A stretch of 64,000 bases of DNA from the NCBI RefSeq assembly GCF_016616425.1, contig NZ_CP067101.1, forward strand, positions 5,952,001 to 6,016,000, given 5' to 3'. Of this stretch, positions 28,649 to 37,798 are shown one piece after another. The notes below the pieces were generated by a model. That model saw only the letters and a list, made by a program, of their open reading frames with translations, was not told where the DNA came from and ran no database searches. The stretch comes from Bradyrhizobium diazoefficiens (GTDB lineage Bacteria; Pseudomonadota; Alphaproteobacteria; Rhizobiales; Xanthobacteraceae). The position numbers were made by a program, and so were the translations under genes. How positions within the stretch are numbered: the first letter of the stretch is position 1; each line of letters begins with the position of its first letter.

Positions 28649-30015
28649 TCCATCCCATCCTTCACGCCCGACGCATCGTCGTTTCGTTGGCCGCCGGCGC
28701 AGCGCTCGCTTTGGCTCCCGTTTCGCCCTCCAAGGCCGCCGCAAAGATCCAGCGCCTTGTCTCGCCCGGCGGCATTGAGGCCTGGTTCGTGCAGGACGCG
28801 ACCGTGCCGCTGATCGCGTTGGAGTATTCCTTTGCCGGCGGCTCGTCGCAGGATCCCAAGGACAAGCCGGGCGTCGCCAATCTCGTTGGCGATCTCCTCG
28901 ACGAAGGCTCCGGCGATTTTGACTCCAAGGCATTCCAGGAACGTCTTGATCGCCGCGCCATCGAGCTGCGCTTCCGTGCCACCCACGACAGGTTCCAGGG
29001 TAGCCTGCGCATGCTGCGCGACAACAAGGACGAGGCCTTCGACCTGTTGCGGTTCGCACTGACCTCGCCGCATTTCGACGCGGCCGATGTCGAGCGCATC
29101 CGCTCCCAGGTCATCTCGGGTCTGCGCCGCGAGACCACCAACCCGACCTCGCTGGCAAGCCACAAAGTCCTGGAGGTCGCCTTCGGCGATCATCCCTACG
29201 GCCGGCAGACCAATGGCACGCTGGACAGCGTGCCGACCATCACGGTCGCCGACATGAAGGATTATGTCGGCCGCATACTTGCCAGGGACACGCTGAAGGT
29301 CGCGATCGTCGGCGACGTCGATCCGGACACCCTCGGCAAGTTGCTCGACGACACCTTCGGCGCCCTGCCAGCCAAGGCCAATGTGGCGCCGGTGCCGGAC
29401 ATCGAGGCCGCAAAGCCACCGCAGCGCGCCTTCGTGCCGCTCGACGTGCCGCAGACTGTGATCACCTTCGGCGGTCCTAGTTTCAGGCGCGACGATCCGC
29501 ACTTCATGGCCGCCTATGTCGTCAGTCATATCCTCGGCGGCGGAATGTCCTCGCGGCTCTATCATGAAGTCCGGGAGAAGCGCGGTCTGGCTTATTCGGT
29601 GTTCGAATCGCTGCACTGGATGGAGCATTCGGCGGTCTTCATCGGCAATACCGGCACGCGCGCCGACCGCGCCGGCGACACCATCGACGCCATCGAGAAG
29701 GAGGTGCGCCGCATCGCCGAGGAGGGACCGACGCAAAAGGAGCTCGAAGATGCCAAGTCCTATCTCAAGGGTTCGCAGATGCTGGCGCTCGATACTTCCT
29801 CCAAGCTGGCTCATGCGCTGCTGCAATATCAGCATGATCAGCTGCCGATCGATTATATCGAGAAGCGCAACGCCATTGTCGATGCGGTCACGCTGGACGA
29901 CGCCAAGGCGGCTGCCAAGCGGTTGTGGGGCCAGGGCCTCCTCACCGTCATTGTCGGCCGCGCACCGCAAGCCGCGGCGCTGCCGGCCGCCGATCCGGCG
30001 CCGAAGTCAGACTGA
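28645..30015 (+). CDS. M16-family peptidase-like partner subunit (non-catalytic)
   Basis: The 456-residue protein starts with GTG overlapping the TGA of the preceding gene (GTGA), so it is translationally coupled. It has a signal peptide (ILHARRIVVSLAAGAALALA) and the M16 fold, but at the zinc position reads GVANLVGDLLDEGSGD instead of HxxEH, so it cannot bind zinc. It keeps the Arg/Tyr pair HEVREKRGLAYSVFE that in M16B enzymes reaches into the active site of the partner. It should therefore complete the heterodimeric protease made with the upstream gene product. A hairpin follows ten bases after the stop. Confidence 0.92.
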   Translation: MIHPILHARRIVVSLAAGAALALAPVSPSKAAAKIQRLVSPGGIEAWFVQDATVPLIALEYSFAGGSSQDPKDKPGVANLVGDLLDEGSGDFDSKAFQERLDRRAIELRFRATHDRFQGSLRMLRDNKDEAFDLLRFALTSPHFDAADVERIRSQVISGLRRETTNPTSLASHKVLEVAFGDHPYGRQTNGTLDSVPTITVADMKDYVGRILARDTLKVAIVGDVDPDTLGKLLDDTFGALPAKANVAPVPDIEAAKPPQRAFVPLDVPQTVITFGGPSFRRDDPHFMAAYVVSHILGGGMSSRLYHEVREKRGLAYSVFESLHWMEHSAVFIGNTGTRADRAGDTIDAIEKEVRRIAEEGPTQKELEDAKSYLKGSQMLALDTSSKLAHALLQYQHDQLPIDYIEKRNAIVDAVTLDDAKAAAKRLWGQGLLTVIVGRAPQAAALPAADPAPKSD

Positions 30016-30024
30016 TTGGGCGCA

Positions 30025-30057
30025 CATCGATGGCTGGGCTTGTCCCGGCCATCGATG
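30025..30057. repeat. Palindromic hairpin after the M16 operon (REP-like)
   Basis: The arms CATCGATGGC+GGG and CCC+GCCATCGATG pair over 13 bp plus one wobble, around a CTTGT loop. It resembles short palindromic units (core GGGCTTGTCCCGGCC) scattered in Bradyrhizobium genomes and may also end transcription. Confidence 0.65.
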
Positions 30058-30404
30058 TCATGACGCCGTACTGTTAGTATGTATTCTTGGTAGTTCCCGG
30101 CGCCCACGCTGGTACACCTGCTGCGGGCAGTCCCGCGACACGGCCATCGCCGAGCCGATGTGCTGAGCCGGCCTCCCCTGCGCCTCAGGCGCGGCCGGAC
30201 AAAGAGCAAAACCGTCGAGCGATATCTGCTGGCGAAGCTTCCCGACTGGCAATCTGTGTTGAGGCCGGCTGCGCCCTTCAGTTCGAAAGCGATGCTCAAT
30301 GTCCCGGTCCGATAAGCCTCGCCAGAGACTTGCTTTGGAAAACTGCATAAGGCGCACGCCAATATGGCCCCTGGCCTCAGCCCCCGCTTGCCAAAGCAGA
30401 AATG

Positions 30405-30611
30405 CTAGATGAGGCGCAGGTTATCGGCTGATATTGTGCCCGAGCGGCCGATCTTTGGTTCGTAGCTGATCTTGTCTCCTTCCGGGAGTTGGACCAAGCC
30501 AGCCTTCTGCACCGCAGATATATGAACGAACACGTCACGGCCGCCGTCGTCCGGCGCGATGTAGCCGTAGCCTTTAGTCGGGTTGAACTATCTCACGGTT
30601 CCAATCGCCAC
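30405..30611 (-). pseudogene. Cold-shock protein (CspA family) with an amber codon
   Basis: From a GTG at 30611 the minus strand reads VAIGTVR, then TAG, then FNPTKGYGYIAPDDGG and DVFVHISAVQKAGL through to the stop at 30405. This is a standard 68-residue CspA with the RNP1 (KGYGYI) and RNP2 (VFVHI) nucleic-acid-binding motifs. The TAG at 30588-30590 stands where family members have Trp (TGG), so a single base change explains it. The rest of the frame is intact and well conserved. Intact homologues are RNA chaperones. Confidence 0.9.
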
Positions 30612-30922
30612 TGTGTTTGCTCCCGAAAAACGACACTGCAGCCGCGTTGCTCACCTCAGCAACTCGCGTGCCGTTCCCACGGCGCGAATTTGCGGGATTC
30701 TTTGTCTGTCGTTCTTGAATGCCAACAGCGAATGTCTTCAATCCGACAACACTAGTACGACAAGATACGAGGGCGATGACTCGGCCCCTCTCTCTCCTGT
30801 ACTCATTGGTCCTGCGCAGATCACATCACGAGACTCGCTGCACCGGCTCATCCAAATGACGTTGAAGTTCGGCGAGTGAAGTTTGGGAGGTTATGTCCCC
30901 GGTGATGGTGTAGCTCGGTAGA

Positions 30923-30979
30923 GCAAAGCCGCCCGCACGCGCGTCCCCAAACAGCGCCGTAGCGGGCGGGCGGCTTTGC
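30923..30979. repeat. 14-bp perfect inverted repeat
   Basis: GCAAAGCCGCCCGC at 30923-30936 pairs with GCGGGCGGCTTTGC at 30966-30979 across a 29-base loop. It lies 70 bases before an IS256 transposase scar and may be an IS end, a terminator or a small palindromic element. Confidence 0.6.
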
Positions 30980-31045
30980 GGTGATCATCGATGATTCGCC
31001 AGTAGGGTCGGGTTGCTGACAACAACCTGATTCGAGGAACCACCG

Positions 31046-31211
31046 ATGACCGACGAGATGATGAACCTCCGCACGCTCGTGGAGAAGACCCCCGATCCTG
31101 CTCGAACAGAACGATGAATGTGCCGTCCAACGTGCCCGCTACATGACGCTGGAAACCATGGCGTCGTTGAGCGATGATCCAACCGTCAGCCTTCCGGCTA
31201 TCGCCAGCTGA
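31046..31211 (+). mobile_element. IS256-family transposase scar (N- and C-terminal ends only)
   Basis: The first codons read MTDEMMNLRTLVEKTPD, the usual transposase start. After a one-base shift the sequence continues ILLEQNDECAVQRARYMTLE and TMASLSDDPTVSLPAIAS with a stop at 31211. These look like the two ends of an IS256-type transposase with about 340 internal codons missing. It is an immobile remnant showing past IS activity in this part of the island. Confidence 0.7.
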
Positions 31212-31571
31212 CCAGTCCGGCCCTTGCCGGCGAACGCGGTGTCCCGCCGCCAGTTACACCACTCCCTGGGACACGATCGTTTGGCAGCGCTCCAATTGAC
31301 CAGGAGATCGCTGCGGGCCTTGGGCGAGCCGCGCGATCATTGGCAGACTTTGATGGCAGTCGGCCATCCACCACCAAACCGCGTAACCGTGCGCGCTCCC
31401 TTCCAGATTCCTTCTGTGGCATGCTAGGCTCGTGCATCTAGACGGCTCACAGGAGCCGCACCGTCGAGCCGGCATGCAAACAATGCCACGAAGACTCGGT
31501 CCGCGTGGCTGGCCGTTGAATCAGACGATGGCTCGTTTCAACGTTTTTTTTCATTTGCCGATGGAGAGTGG
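31212..31571. other. Upstream region of the pectate lyase gene
   Basis: No gene seen. I looked for a nod box, a tts box and a sigma-54 element in front of the lyase and found none that is convincing. Confidence 0.45.
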
Positions 31572-32828
31572 ATGTCTACGAGGCAAGCGGTGTGCCAGCT
31601 GAGACAGTCATTGGGAATGCTCGCTGGACTCGCCGGCACTATTGGGATCTCCTGTGCTGTCGCAGCGGGCAATCCGCGATGGGACAGCGCACAGGGCTTT
31701 GGTGCTGGTACGACGGGCGGCCTGGGAGGCGAAGTGGTTCAGGTCAGCTCACTCAAGGATCTGACTCATCAATTGTGTCGTTCGTATAGCTCTGGAATCT
31801 GTAATGACGATAGTCCGCGCGTTGTCCAGATCGTCGGGACCATAGATTTCACAGGAACGGAAGGGCGAGGTAAGGGTCCGGGTTGCCAATACAGCAACAC
31901 CTGTCAGACGCCCTACGAAGGTGAATCGCTTCTCCTCTTGGATGGGCTCGATACGCACTGCGACGGCAAGCGCAAACTGGAAGTCAGCTTCGATAAGGCG
32001 GGCAAGCATCCCTTGGAGGTCGGATCAAACAAGACCGTGATTGGCGTCGGATCAAACGCTGCAATTAGGGGCAAGGGACTGCGACTGAATAGTGTGAGCA
32101 ACGTCATCGTCCGCAACCTGACCATCAGTGACATTAATCCCGGCATTGTCTTTGCGGGCGATGCGATCGCGATTTCGCGAGCGAACCGGGTCTGGATCGA
32201 TCATAACCGCTTTCATAACATCGGGCGCCAGATGATTGCTGGCGGCCTTGGGGCGACGACGAATATCACGGTCTCGTGGAACGATTTTGATGGCAGGGAT
32301 AACTACTCCTCTTATTGCAACGGAGCGCATTACTGGAACCTGCTTTTCCTTGGCAGTCCTCAGTCGATCACGGTTGCCAACAACTACTTCCATGAGGTCT
32401 CCGGACGGGCTCCGCACATTGACGGCCTACGGTCGGTCATTCACCTGGTGAACAACTACTTCCACAATACCGCGCTGCTGCAGCGCAATGGTTTCTTCCA
32501 CGCCCTGGATGCCGGACCATCCGTTGAAGGCCTGATTGAGGGCAACTACTTCGACAACATTGAAACCCCGATCAGGGCTGAGACTGGGCATCTCTTTGGC
32601 GCGCTGGGAGGCATAAATCGGGAAATGCAAGACCTCTGCCGAGCCATACTTGGGCGCATGTGTGCGGGCAACATCGCGAGGCCCGCCCCGCGCATCAATG
32701 GATTCCGGCTGGATGAAAGCGTCATTAGATCTTTTGGCGCTCTTCCGAAGGCGGCTGTTGATCGTCCTGTCCAGCCGGATGATGTCCCGGCATTGGTCAC
32801 CGCCAATGCAGGTCCCGGACATCTTTGA
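31572..32828 (+). CDS. Secreted pectate lyase (polysaccharide lyase family 1)
   Basis: The 418-residue protein carries an N-terminal hydrophobic export segment (SLGMLAGLAGTIGISCAVAA). A right-handed beta-helix follows, with PL1 hallmarks: GSNKTVIGVGSNAAIRGKGL, the calcium-site GDAIAI (196-201), VWIDHNRF (207-214) and VSWNDFDGRDN, then HEVSGRAPHIDGL with the catalytic-region Arg. PL1 enzymes cut polygalacturonan by beta-elimination with Ca2+. Outside the cell it could loosen root cell wall or infection-thread pectin, a role known for rhizobial NodL/NPL-type plant lyases and inferred here. It is monocistronic, flanked by relic-rich DNA. Confidence 0.88.
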   Translation: MSTRQAVCQLRQSLGMLAGLAGTIGISCAVAAGNPRWDSAQGFGAGTTGGLGGEVVQVSSLKDLTHQLCRSYSSGICNDDSPRVVQIVGTIDFTGTEGRGKGPGCQYSNTCQTPYEGESLLLLDGLDTHCDGKRKLEVSFDKAGKHPLEVGSNKTVIGVGSNAAIRGKGLRLNSVSNVIVRNLTISDINPGIVFAGDAIAISRANRVWIDHNRFHNIGRQMIAGGLGATTNITVSWNDFDGRDNYSSYCNGAHYWNLLFLGSPQSITVANNYFHEVSGRAPHIDGLRSVIHLVNNYFHNTALLQRNGFFHALDAGPSVEGLIEGNYFDNIETPIRAETGHLFGALGGINREMQDLCRAILGRMCAGNIARPAPRINGFRLDESVIRSFGALPKAAVDRPVQPDDVPALVTANAGPGHL

Positions 32829-33928
32829 ATTTTCCGATAGGATCCAGCGAAGCCGCAGCCACACGCACGCATCTGGGCCGATGGTCCGGCGGAATTCCTC
32901 CCTTTTTCCGGCAGACCAATTGCCGGTCCGTGACAGCTGCGCTTCAAAGAGCGCCTTAAGCGTTCAGACCAATCGGTGCTCACTCCGGGACGCATGGATT
33001 TTTTGCAAGAGCGCAACCGCCTCGAAGCTTTGGCGGATCTAGTTCGGGCTCCCGCTCGCCCAAGTCTCAATCCACGAGACACGATAGCGTCTGAACTGAT
33101 TGAGACCTCATCGGCTGCCGTCGGTTCAAATATAAATGCCCGGCTTGTGTCGACGAAAGCAGCTCTTGCTCCGCTGGGCTGCCTCAATGGGCTGACACAA
33201 AAAGACTTTCATGCAGCGTCCTATTCCTGCTGTTGCAGCCGAAGAACGCATTTTTCCATCGTGACTGCGGGAGAGCTGGCATGAGTACCTTGGATTGGCA
33301 GTCTTCCGGAGCGATGACTTGATGCCACGCATGCATCCGGGGCGGCCAGTGAGAGTGCGTCATGGGGCAGGAACTCTATAGTGAACTGGCGCAACAGGCA
33401 CCAGGCAGCGGTTGCTGAAGCTCGCCGGCAGCCACGACGTGAAGGGCGGAAATTTTGCACGGTCGCCACGGCCGATGGAGCGTCCGCTGCCGATTCCGCG
33501 TACCACGCCGCCGGCATCGATCTTTTCGGGTCCGGGCGAGGCTGGATGAAGGTTCGGTGCAGGCCACCCGTTCGCTGATCCGGAAGCCGCGGCACGCAAG
33601 CGATTGCTGGCGGCATCGAGCCCAATCAATGGTCCCTTCCTTTGCGATGCCCAGCGGCACCGGCAGCAGTTTCCGAATGGGCCGGACATTCGCGGTCGAA
33701 CGCGATTGGATCAAGCGGCATGAGACCGGAACGCATGTGAAACCGGCTGAGCACGGAATTGAGTGTCAACCAGTTGTCGAGCGCGAAACCAAGCGCTCTC
33801 GCTCTCGGTTGCTTTCGCTGGAGCCGACCGACCTTCTTGAATCGATCGCAAGTTCAGGCTGATCAGAAAAGCATCATCGACGAGCAGTGGAAGGATGACG
33901 GCCATGATAGAAAGACAGTTTGGCTCGC
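32829..33928. other. 1.1 kb without recognised genes
   Basis: Open frames occur on both strands but their translations are Arg/Ser-rich shadows with no domain. Probably decayed sequence. Confidence 0.4.
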
Positions 33929-34099
33929 ATGCGCACACATCGGAACGCCATCGAGCGCCACCGAAGGCTGCTGAAAACCAAGCTCACCGAACAAGACCGG
34001 CAGTACGTCTGCAGACGTCTGTCGGAGGAAGAGTCCGCGCTCGAAAGCTTGCGAGCGACGAGTTTTCCAATGGTGATCACCGAAGCCTCAGGCCGATGA
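33929..34099 (+). CDS. Small helical protein (56 aa), function unknown
   Basis: The translation MRTHRNAIERHRRLLKTKLT then EEESALESLRATSFPM is a plausible two-helix basic/acidic peptide of a kind common in Bradyrhizobium accessory DNA. It starts at ATG 33929 or the TTG three codons before; no strong ribosome site is visible. No function can be assigned. Confidence 0.4.
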   Translation: MRTHRNAIERHRRLLKTKLTEQDRQYVCRRLSEEESALESLRATSFPMVITEASGR

Positions 34100-34124
34100 C
34101 GTCAGCCTCCTAGCCGGTACGGTC

Positions 34125-34340
34125 GTGTCTATAGCGACGAACTACGCGCACAGGAGCGCCGCTATGGCACCCCCGTCTGCGAGTTCATATATCGGCTACA
34201 AATATTGGAGCCTTTTTTGGATGCGTGGCCTAAAGATTCTTTTTGTGGCCTGTGTGATTATGCTGGCGGCGCGCGGCCAGCATAAGAGTAGTTTCGTGCC
34301 GCGTCCAACCGCATCCATGCCACCGGTCAATGTGCCCTAG
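34125..34340 (+). CDS. Possible small membrane protein, function unknown
   Basis: The 71-codon frame contains one likely TM helix (GLKILFVACVIMLAARG, about residues 35-51). There is no clear ribosome site or family match, so it may be chance. Confidence 0.25.
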   Translation: MSIATNYAHRSAAMAPPSASSYIGYKYWSLFWMRGLKILFVACVIMLAARGQHKSSFVPRPTASMPPVNVP

Positions 34341-35038
34341 AGCCGAAGGTTTGGTCCAAACAGCACGGATTTGCTACAAGGTGCTTCGTCTCTCCCGGAG
34401 TTCGGACCGGTCTGCATTAGGGGGAGCCTCGCTTTCCGAACTCTCTGAGGACCTGCAGGAAACGGGCAAGCCATGCCTCAAGCCATGCGTCAGTTGAGGC
34501 CCCTTGCGCTGCTGCGATCGTGCGCGCGCCCGTCTCATGATCAAGGAAGATTTGAGGACGGCTGTTTTGGCTTCTGACTGGACCTCGCATTGCTCCCACC
34601 CTTTCGCGAGGAGCGTGGCAGGGAGGTGTCCGGACCTCCCAATCCACGCAGCCGCAACAGCTCGGTCGGCGAGCGGTTTTGGCATGTGCAAAACTGTATC
34701 GTTTCCCGGGCAGGTTGAATTGATCTAACGCAAACACGAGAGCCATTTGTCTCCGAGCATTTGTGGATTGTCCCGGTTGTGTCATCCGAGAAGACCAGCT
34801 ACGTTTTTCTGGGCACATTTTTAGGGCCGCGCTTCAATGATAGTGCAGCTAGCGCAAGTTTCCTGATCGTGATCGTCTTTTTGCTTGCTCTGCGATGGAG
34901 TGTTGCCCGATGAAGTCTCTACAGCACACCCTTAAAACGAGCGGGACCAAGCGAGTGGACTGGGCATCGGCGCTGGCTGGCCCTGCCTTGATCCTCTGAA
35001 GCTGCGGTCCGGCCGAATGTGCCGTGCGTGCGAGCGGG
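34341..35038. other. Intergenic, no gene recognised
   Basis: About 700 bases with only unconvincing frames. Confidence 0.4.
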
Positions 35039-35430
35039 TCAGGACGCGTTTGCGCTTCTTCGCACGTGGTCGGAGCGGCGGCGCTGCCGCCACCCGCGTC
35101 GACCTGAGCGCGCGAGCACCAGCAGCGGGGCCGCGGGGCTGGAGTATTCGGGCGGATCTTTTGCGGGCTCCGGACGGCTGGGGCGCGCTTCCATGAATTC
35201 CAGGACGGCGCTTCCCTTTTGCGTTATGCGCCACCCGCCGTTCATACGTTCAATCAGGGCTTGCGAGATGATGTCAGTCGGACACGAGCCGAACCCAGTC
35301 ATCGGGTCCGTTCGGCCCAATCGCTACCGCTGGTCGCCAGGATCGTCATGTCGCGCTTCAAGTCCGCCATCAGGGGAAACCCGTCCGGATAGCTCACCAG
35401 GATCTTAAGAACTGTGACCTGGAAGTTCAC
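35039..35430 (-). pseudogene. Winged-helix-like protein of a duplicated module (copy A), frameshifted
   Basis: From a GTG at 35430 the minus strand reads VTVLKILVSYPDGFPLMADL and RDMTILATSGSDWAERTR, then a stop. The protein resumes one frame over as IISQALIERMNGGWRITQKG and SAVLEFMEARP. The second part looks like a winged helix ending. A related copy lies at 39858-40046. Function unknown. Confidence 0.5.
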
Positions 35431-35445
35431 CCCGCCCTCTTATGA

Positions 35446-35637
35446 CTATCGCCACATCGTCGACGGCTTCGAGAGCGCGTCGCGGCGAACCTGCGGTACA
35501 CAGTCGGACGACGTCTCTCCCTGAGTGGCTGCTTTCAGGATTTTTGAGACGACATTGGTCCGGCGGTCGGTGTCGCACCGGGACACAAACTCGCAGATAT
35601 CGTCAACAACCATGCGCATCAGAGCAAGTATGACCAC
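35446..35637 (-). CDS. Small helical protein of a duplicated module (copy A)
   Basis: 63 residues from a GTG: MRMVVDDICEFVSRCDTD, then VVSKILKAATQGETSSD, ending PSTMWR. It matches the protein at 40057-40251 along its length (shared VSKILxAA, GETSxD and a terminal PTMWR-like end), which supports real coding. It lies 15 bases upstream of the winged-helix-like gene, the same order as in the second copy. No known function. Confidence 0.6.
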   Translation of the reverse strand: MVILALMRMVVDDICEFVSRCDTDRRTNVVSKILKAATQGETSSDCVPQVRRDALSKPSTMWR

Positions 35638-36512
35638 CTGAATGTCGATGAACTAAAACTGATGTAAATAGAATAAGCCGGAAGCCAAGCTAGGCCTCGC
35701 GATCGCAAGCTGCAACACCCCCTCGAGGATACCGGTCATAGTCCGAGGAGCCACACCGCATACAATACGGCGACTGGGTGTAGACCACGTCCGGGGTGAC
35801 ATCGGATTTTAACGCCGTATGGGCCGCCATCTCGTTCCGCATAGGGCCGAGCCTCCCACGGCATTGCCGCCGATGACAGGCCGTTGGCCCGGACGTCAGG
35901 AACCGCGGGCCGATGGGCGCCGATCATTAACGTCGGCATGAGTTCGCCGGATTCATGCGGCTGCCGGTTGCCTCCGATTACCCCAATTGATGATGCAGCT
36001 GCCGACCCAACTGCCGACTGACAACCATCATCATCGACATGTCATCAGGCAGCACAGCATCACGATAGCTACGAGGCGCTATCCGCCACACCAAGGCTGT
36101 TACCGTTTGCGGCGTGCTTTCATTGTCGGCGCCGTTCTATGGCCGGATGCGCAATGGCGACGGTCGTCACATCGCGGGATAAGTGGCGTTCTCCCGGGCT
36201 CGGTGATAGCAACGTGCGGATCGCACCAATTCACGCGCTGCGGCGTCGATTAGGGCTTGCTTTTACCTTGGCGCTTACCGATCGCGACGATTTGACGTCT
36301 TGCGCCGACGGCCATCTCTCCCAGTTCCTTGACTGGCGGCAAGACGAGCGAGATCGCTGGCCACGCCCCCTTCGTCCCCGCCACCGGTCCGGAAGGTCTG
36401 ATCGCGTGACCGTCGTCCCGGACCGGGCCTCCGAACTGGCGGCGCGCTGGCGCGTCAGGATTTATCACTCGGCGGATAGCCGCTGTTGGCCGATGAGGTT
36501 CAGAGGGCATCC
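35638..36512. other. 0.9 kb without recognised genes
   Basis: Frames on both strands lack domains or ribosome sites. Confidence 0.4.
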
Positions 36513-36855
36513 CTACGTCGGCAGCGGCAACCTGGGTGCGCCATCCATCCCTCGCACCAGCGCCACTTGGCGCGATCCACGGCAGGGGACCTCTTTATGC
36601 GCCTTGACCGACTTGCTGGCTGGCTTGGCTGCGAATTCCATCGGCTCCTTGGTGAAAGGATTAACTCCGCTGCGGGCTTCAGTCGCAGGCTTGTTCACGG
36701 CCGACATCTTGGCGAAGCCGGGGATGACGAACTCGCCAGCCTCGTTCAACTCCTTGTAGCCGATGATCGCCACCTGCTCGATGACGGCCTTTACGTCACC
36801 TTTGGAAACCTGCGTTCCTTGAGCAATTGCGTCCGATGAGCTGGTTCTTGGTCAT
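36513..36855 (-). pseudogene. HU-type histone-like DNA-binding protein, frameshifted
   Basis: From ATG 36855 the strand reads MTKNQLIG. After a one-base shift near 36836-36842 it continues AIAQGTQVSKGDVKAVIEQV, AIIGYKELNEAGEFVIPGFA and GVNPFTKEPMEFAAKPASKS. This is an HU/IHF-like fold with the PGFAKM turn and the NPFTKE arm tip. The C-terminus also departs from the family after KSVKA. HU dimers bend and compact DNA. The body may still be expressed from the internal ATG at 36773 (MAIIGYKEL), but that would lack the dimerising first helices. Confidence 0.8.
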
Positions 36856-37300
36856 CTTGGCAACGATGAGATCCTTTGTAACGCGGGCCGATACAATGCG
36901 AGAAGCACGCCGGCTTCTGTTGCGCTTGTTCGAGCAGGGCAAAACTACACGAAATTGCTTCGTTCACTGACGTGCTGAGGCACCTATGGGAAGCGAAAAC
37001 ACAACGATCAGTTCGATCTGTGTTTCCAGCATTGGCTCACCCGTCACAGGTGGACGGCGCATGCTCTATTCGGTATGCAGCTCAACGTTTGAAATCGCCC
37101 GATGCAGTAGTCAGCGCGGCAATCAGCCAATCCATCTCGGTTCGCGCAGACCAGTGATGATCGCATGACTTCATTCGCGATGACAGAGCGAGCCTCATTC
37201 TATTTCAAACTTCGCAACGCTCGCGCAGGACAGGTCACCTGCGAAGAAAACTCAGGGGGCGACTCTGCCGGGAGAGAAGCACAAGCTATTCCCCTCTACC
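36856..37300. other. Intergenic, nothing recognised
   Basis: No supported gene or regulatory site. Confidence 0.4.
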
Positions 37301-37483
37301 TTACCGGCGATGCCCTAGAGAGATGCCGAGCTTGATTGCCTTTTGACGGAGAGAACCTTCCGTCCTTTTCATTGACTTCGCGATCTTCGCTACGGGCACC
37401 CTCGCCTTGGAGTGCGCGCGAAGTTCTTTGACGTCCGCCTTCGTGTACTCGCGGCGGACTACTTTCTTCACTTTCTTTGCCAT
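37301..37483 (-). CDS. Small basic helix-turn-helix-like protein (60 aa)
   Basis: The protein starts MAKKVKKVVRREYTKADVKE after a GGAG ribosome site. Its second half, VPVAKIAKSMKRTEGSLRQK then LGISLGHRR, has the spacing of a short helix-turn-helix (IAKxMxRTxGSLRQKAxxLG), like GcrA- or SinR-type DNA-binding segments. Strongly basic and intact; probably a small DNA-binding protein, target unknown. The longer frame to 37522 lacks a ribosome site. The 315 bases upstream to the Fic gene hold no gene. Confidence 0.75.
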   Translation of the reverse strand: MAKKVKKVVRREYTKADVKELRAHSKARVPVAKIAKSMKRTEGSLRQKAIKLGISLGHRR

Positions 37484-37798
37484 TGCAAATCTCCACTCGT
37501 TGTTGAGCGGGGCTTCTAGCACGAAAGATCAAATTAGCAATCTTGCGACGCGTCGCATTTCGTGCGATTTATAGACCGTTTTAGCGAATTCACTTCTGGC
37601 CTGATGCGTGCAAAAGTGCTGCCTTCTATTCAGTCAGCCAGAATTGAGGGATCCTGAAGGGTCTTCCGGGCGTGATAGCGGCGCGATGTTCGTGCCGCGC
37701 GTCATAGTACCGCCGCCAAGTGTACCTCGCATGCGATACGAGTGATGTTGCCGGCGCGCCGCTGAATCATCCGTGTGTACGCCTGCAGTGGGATGCAG

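Noticed and set aside
28573..29970. 465-codon minus-strand frame opposite the second M16 gene
   Set aside because: The plus strand encodes a clear peptidase-fold protein; the antisense translation has no domain.
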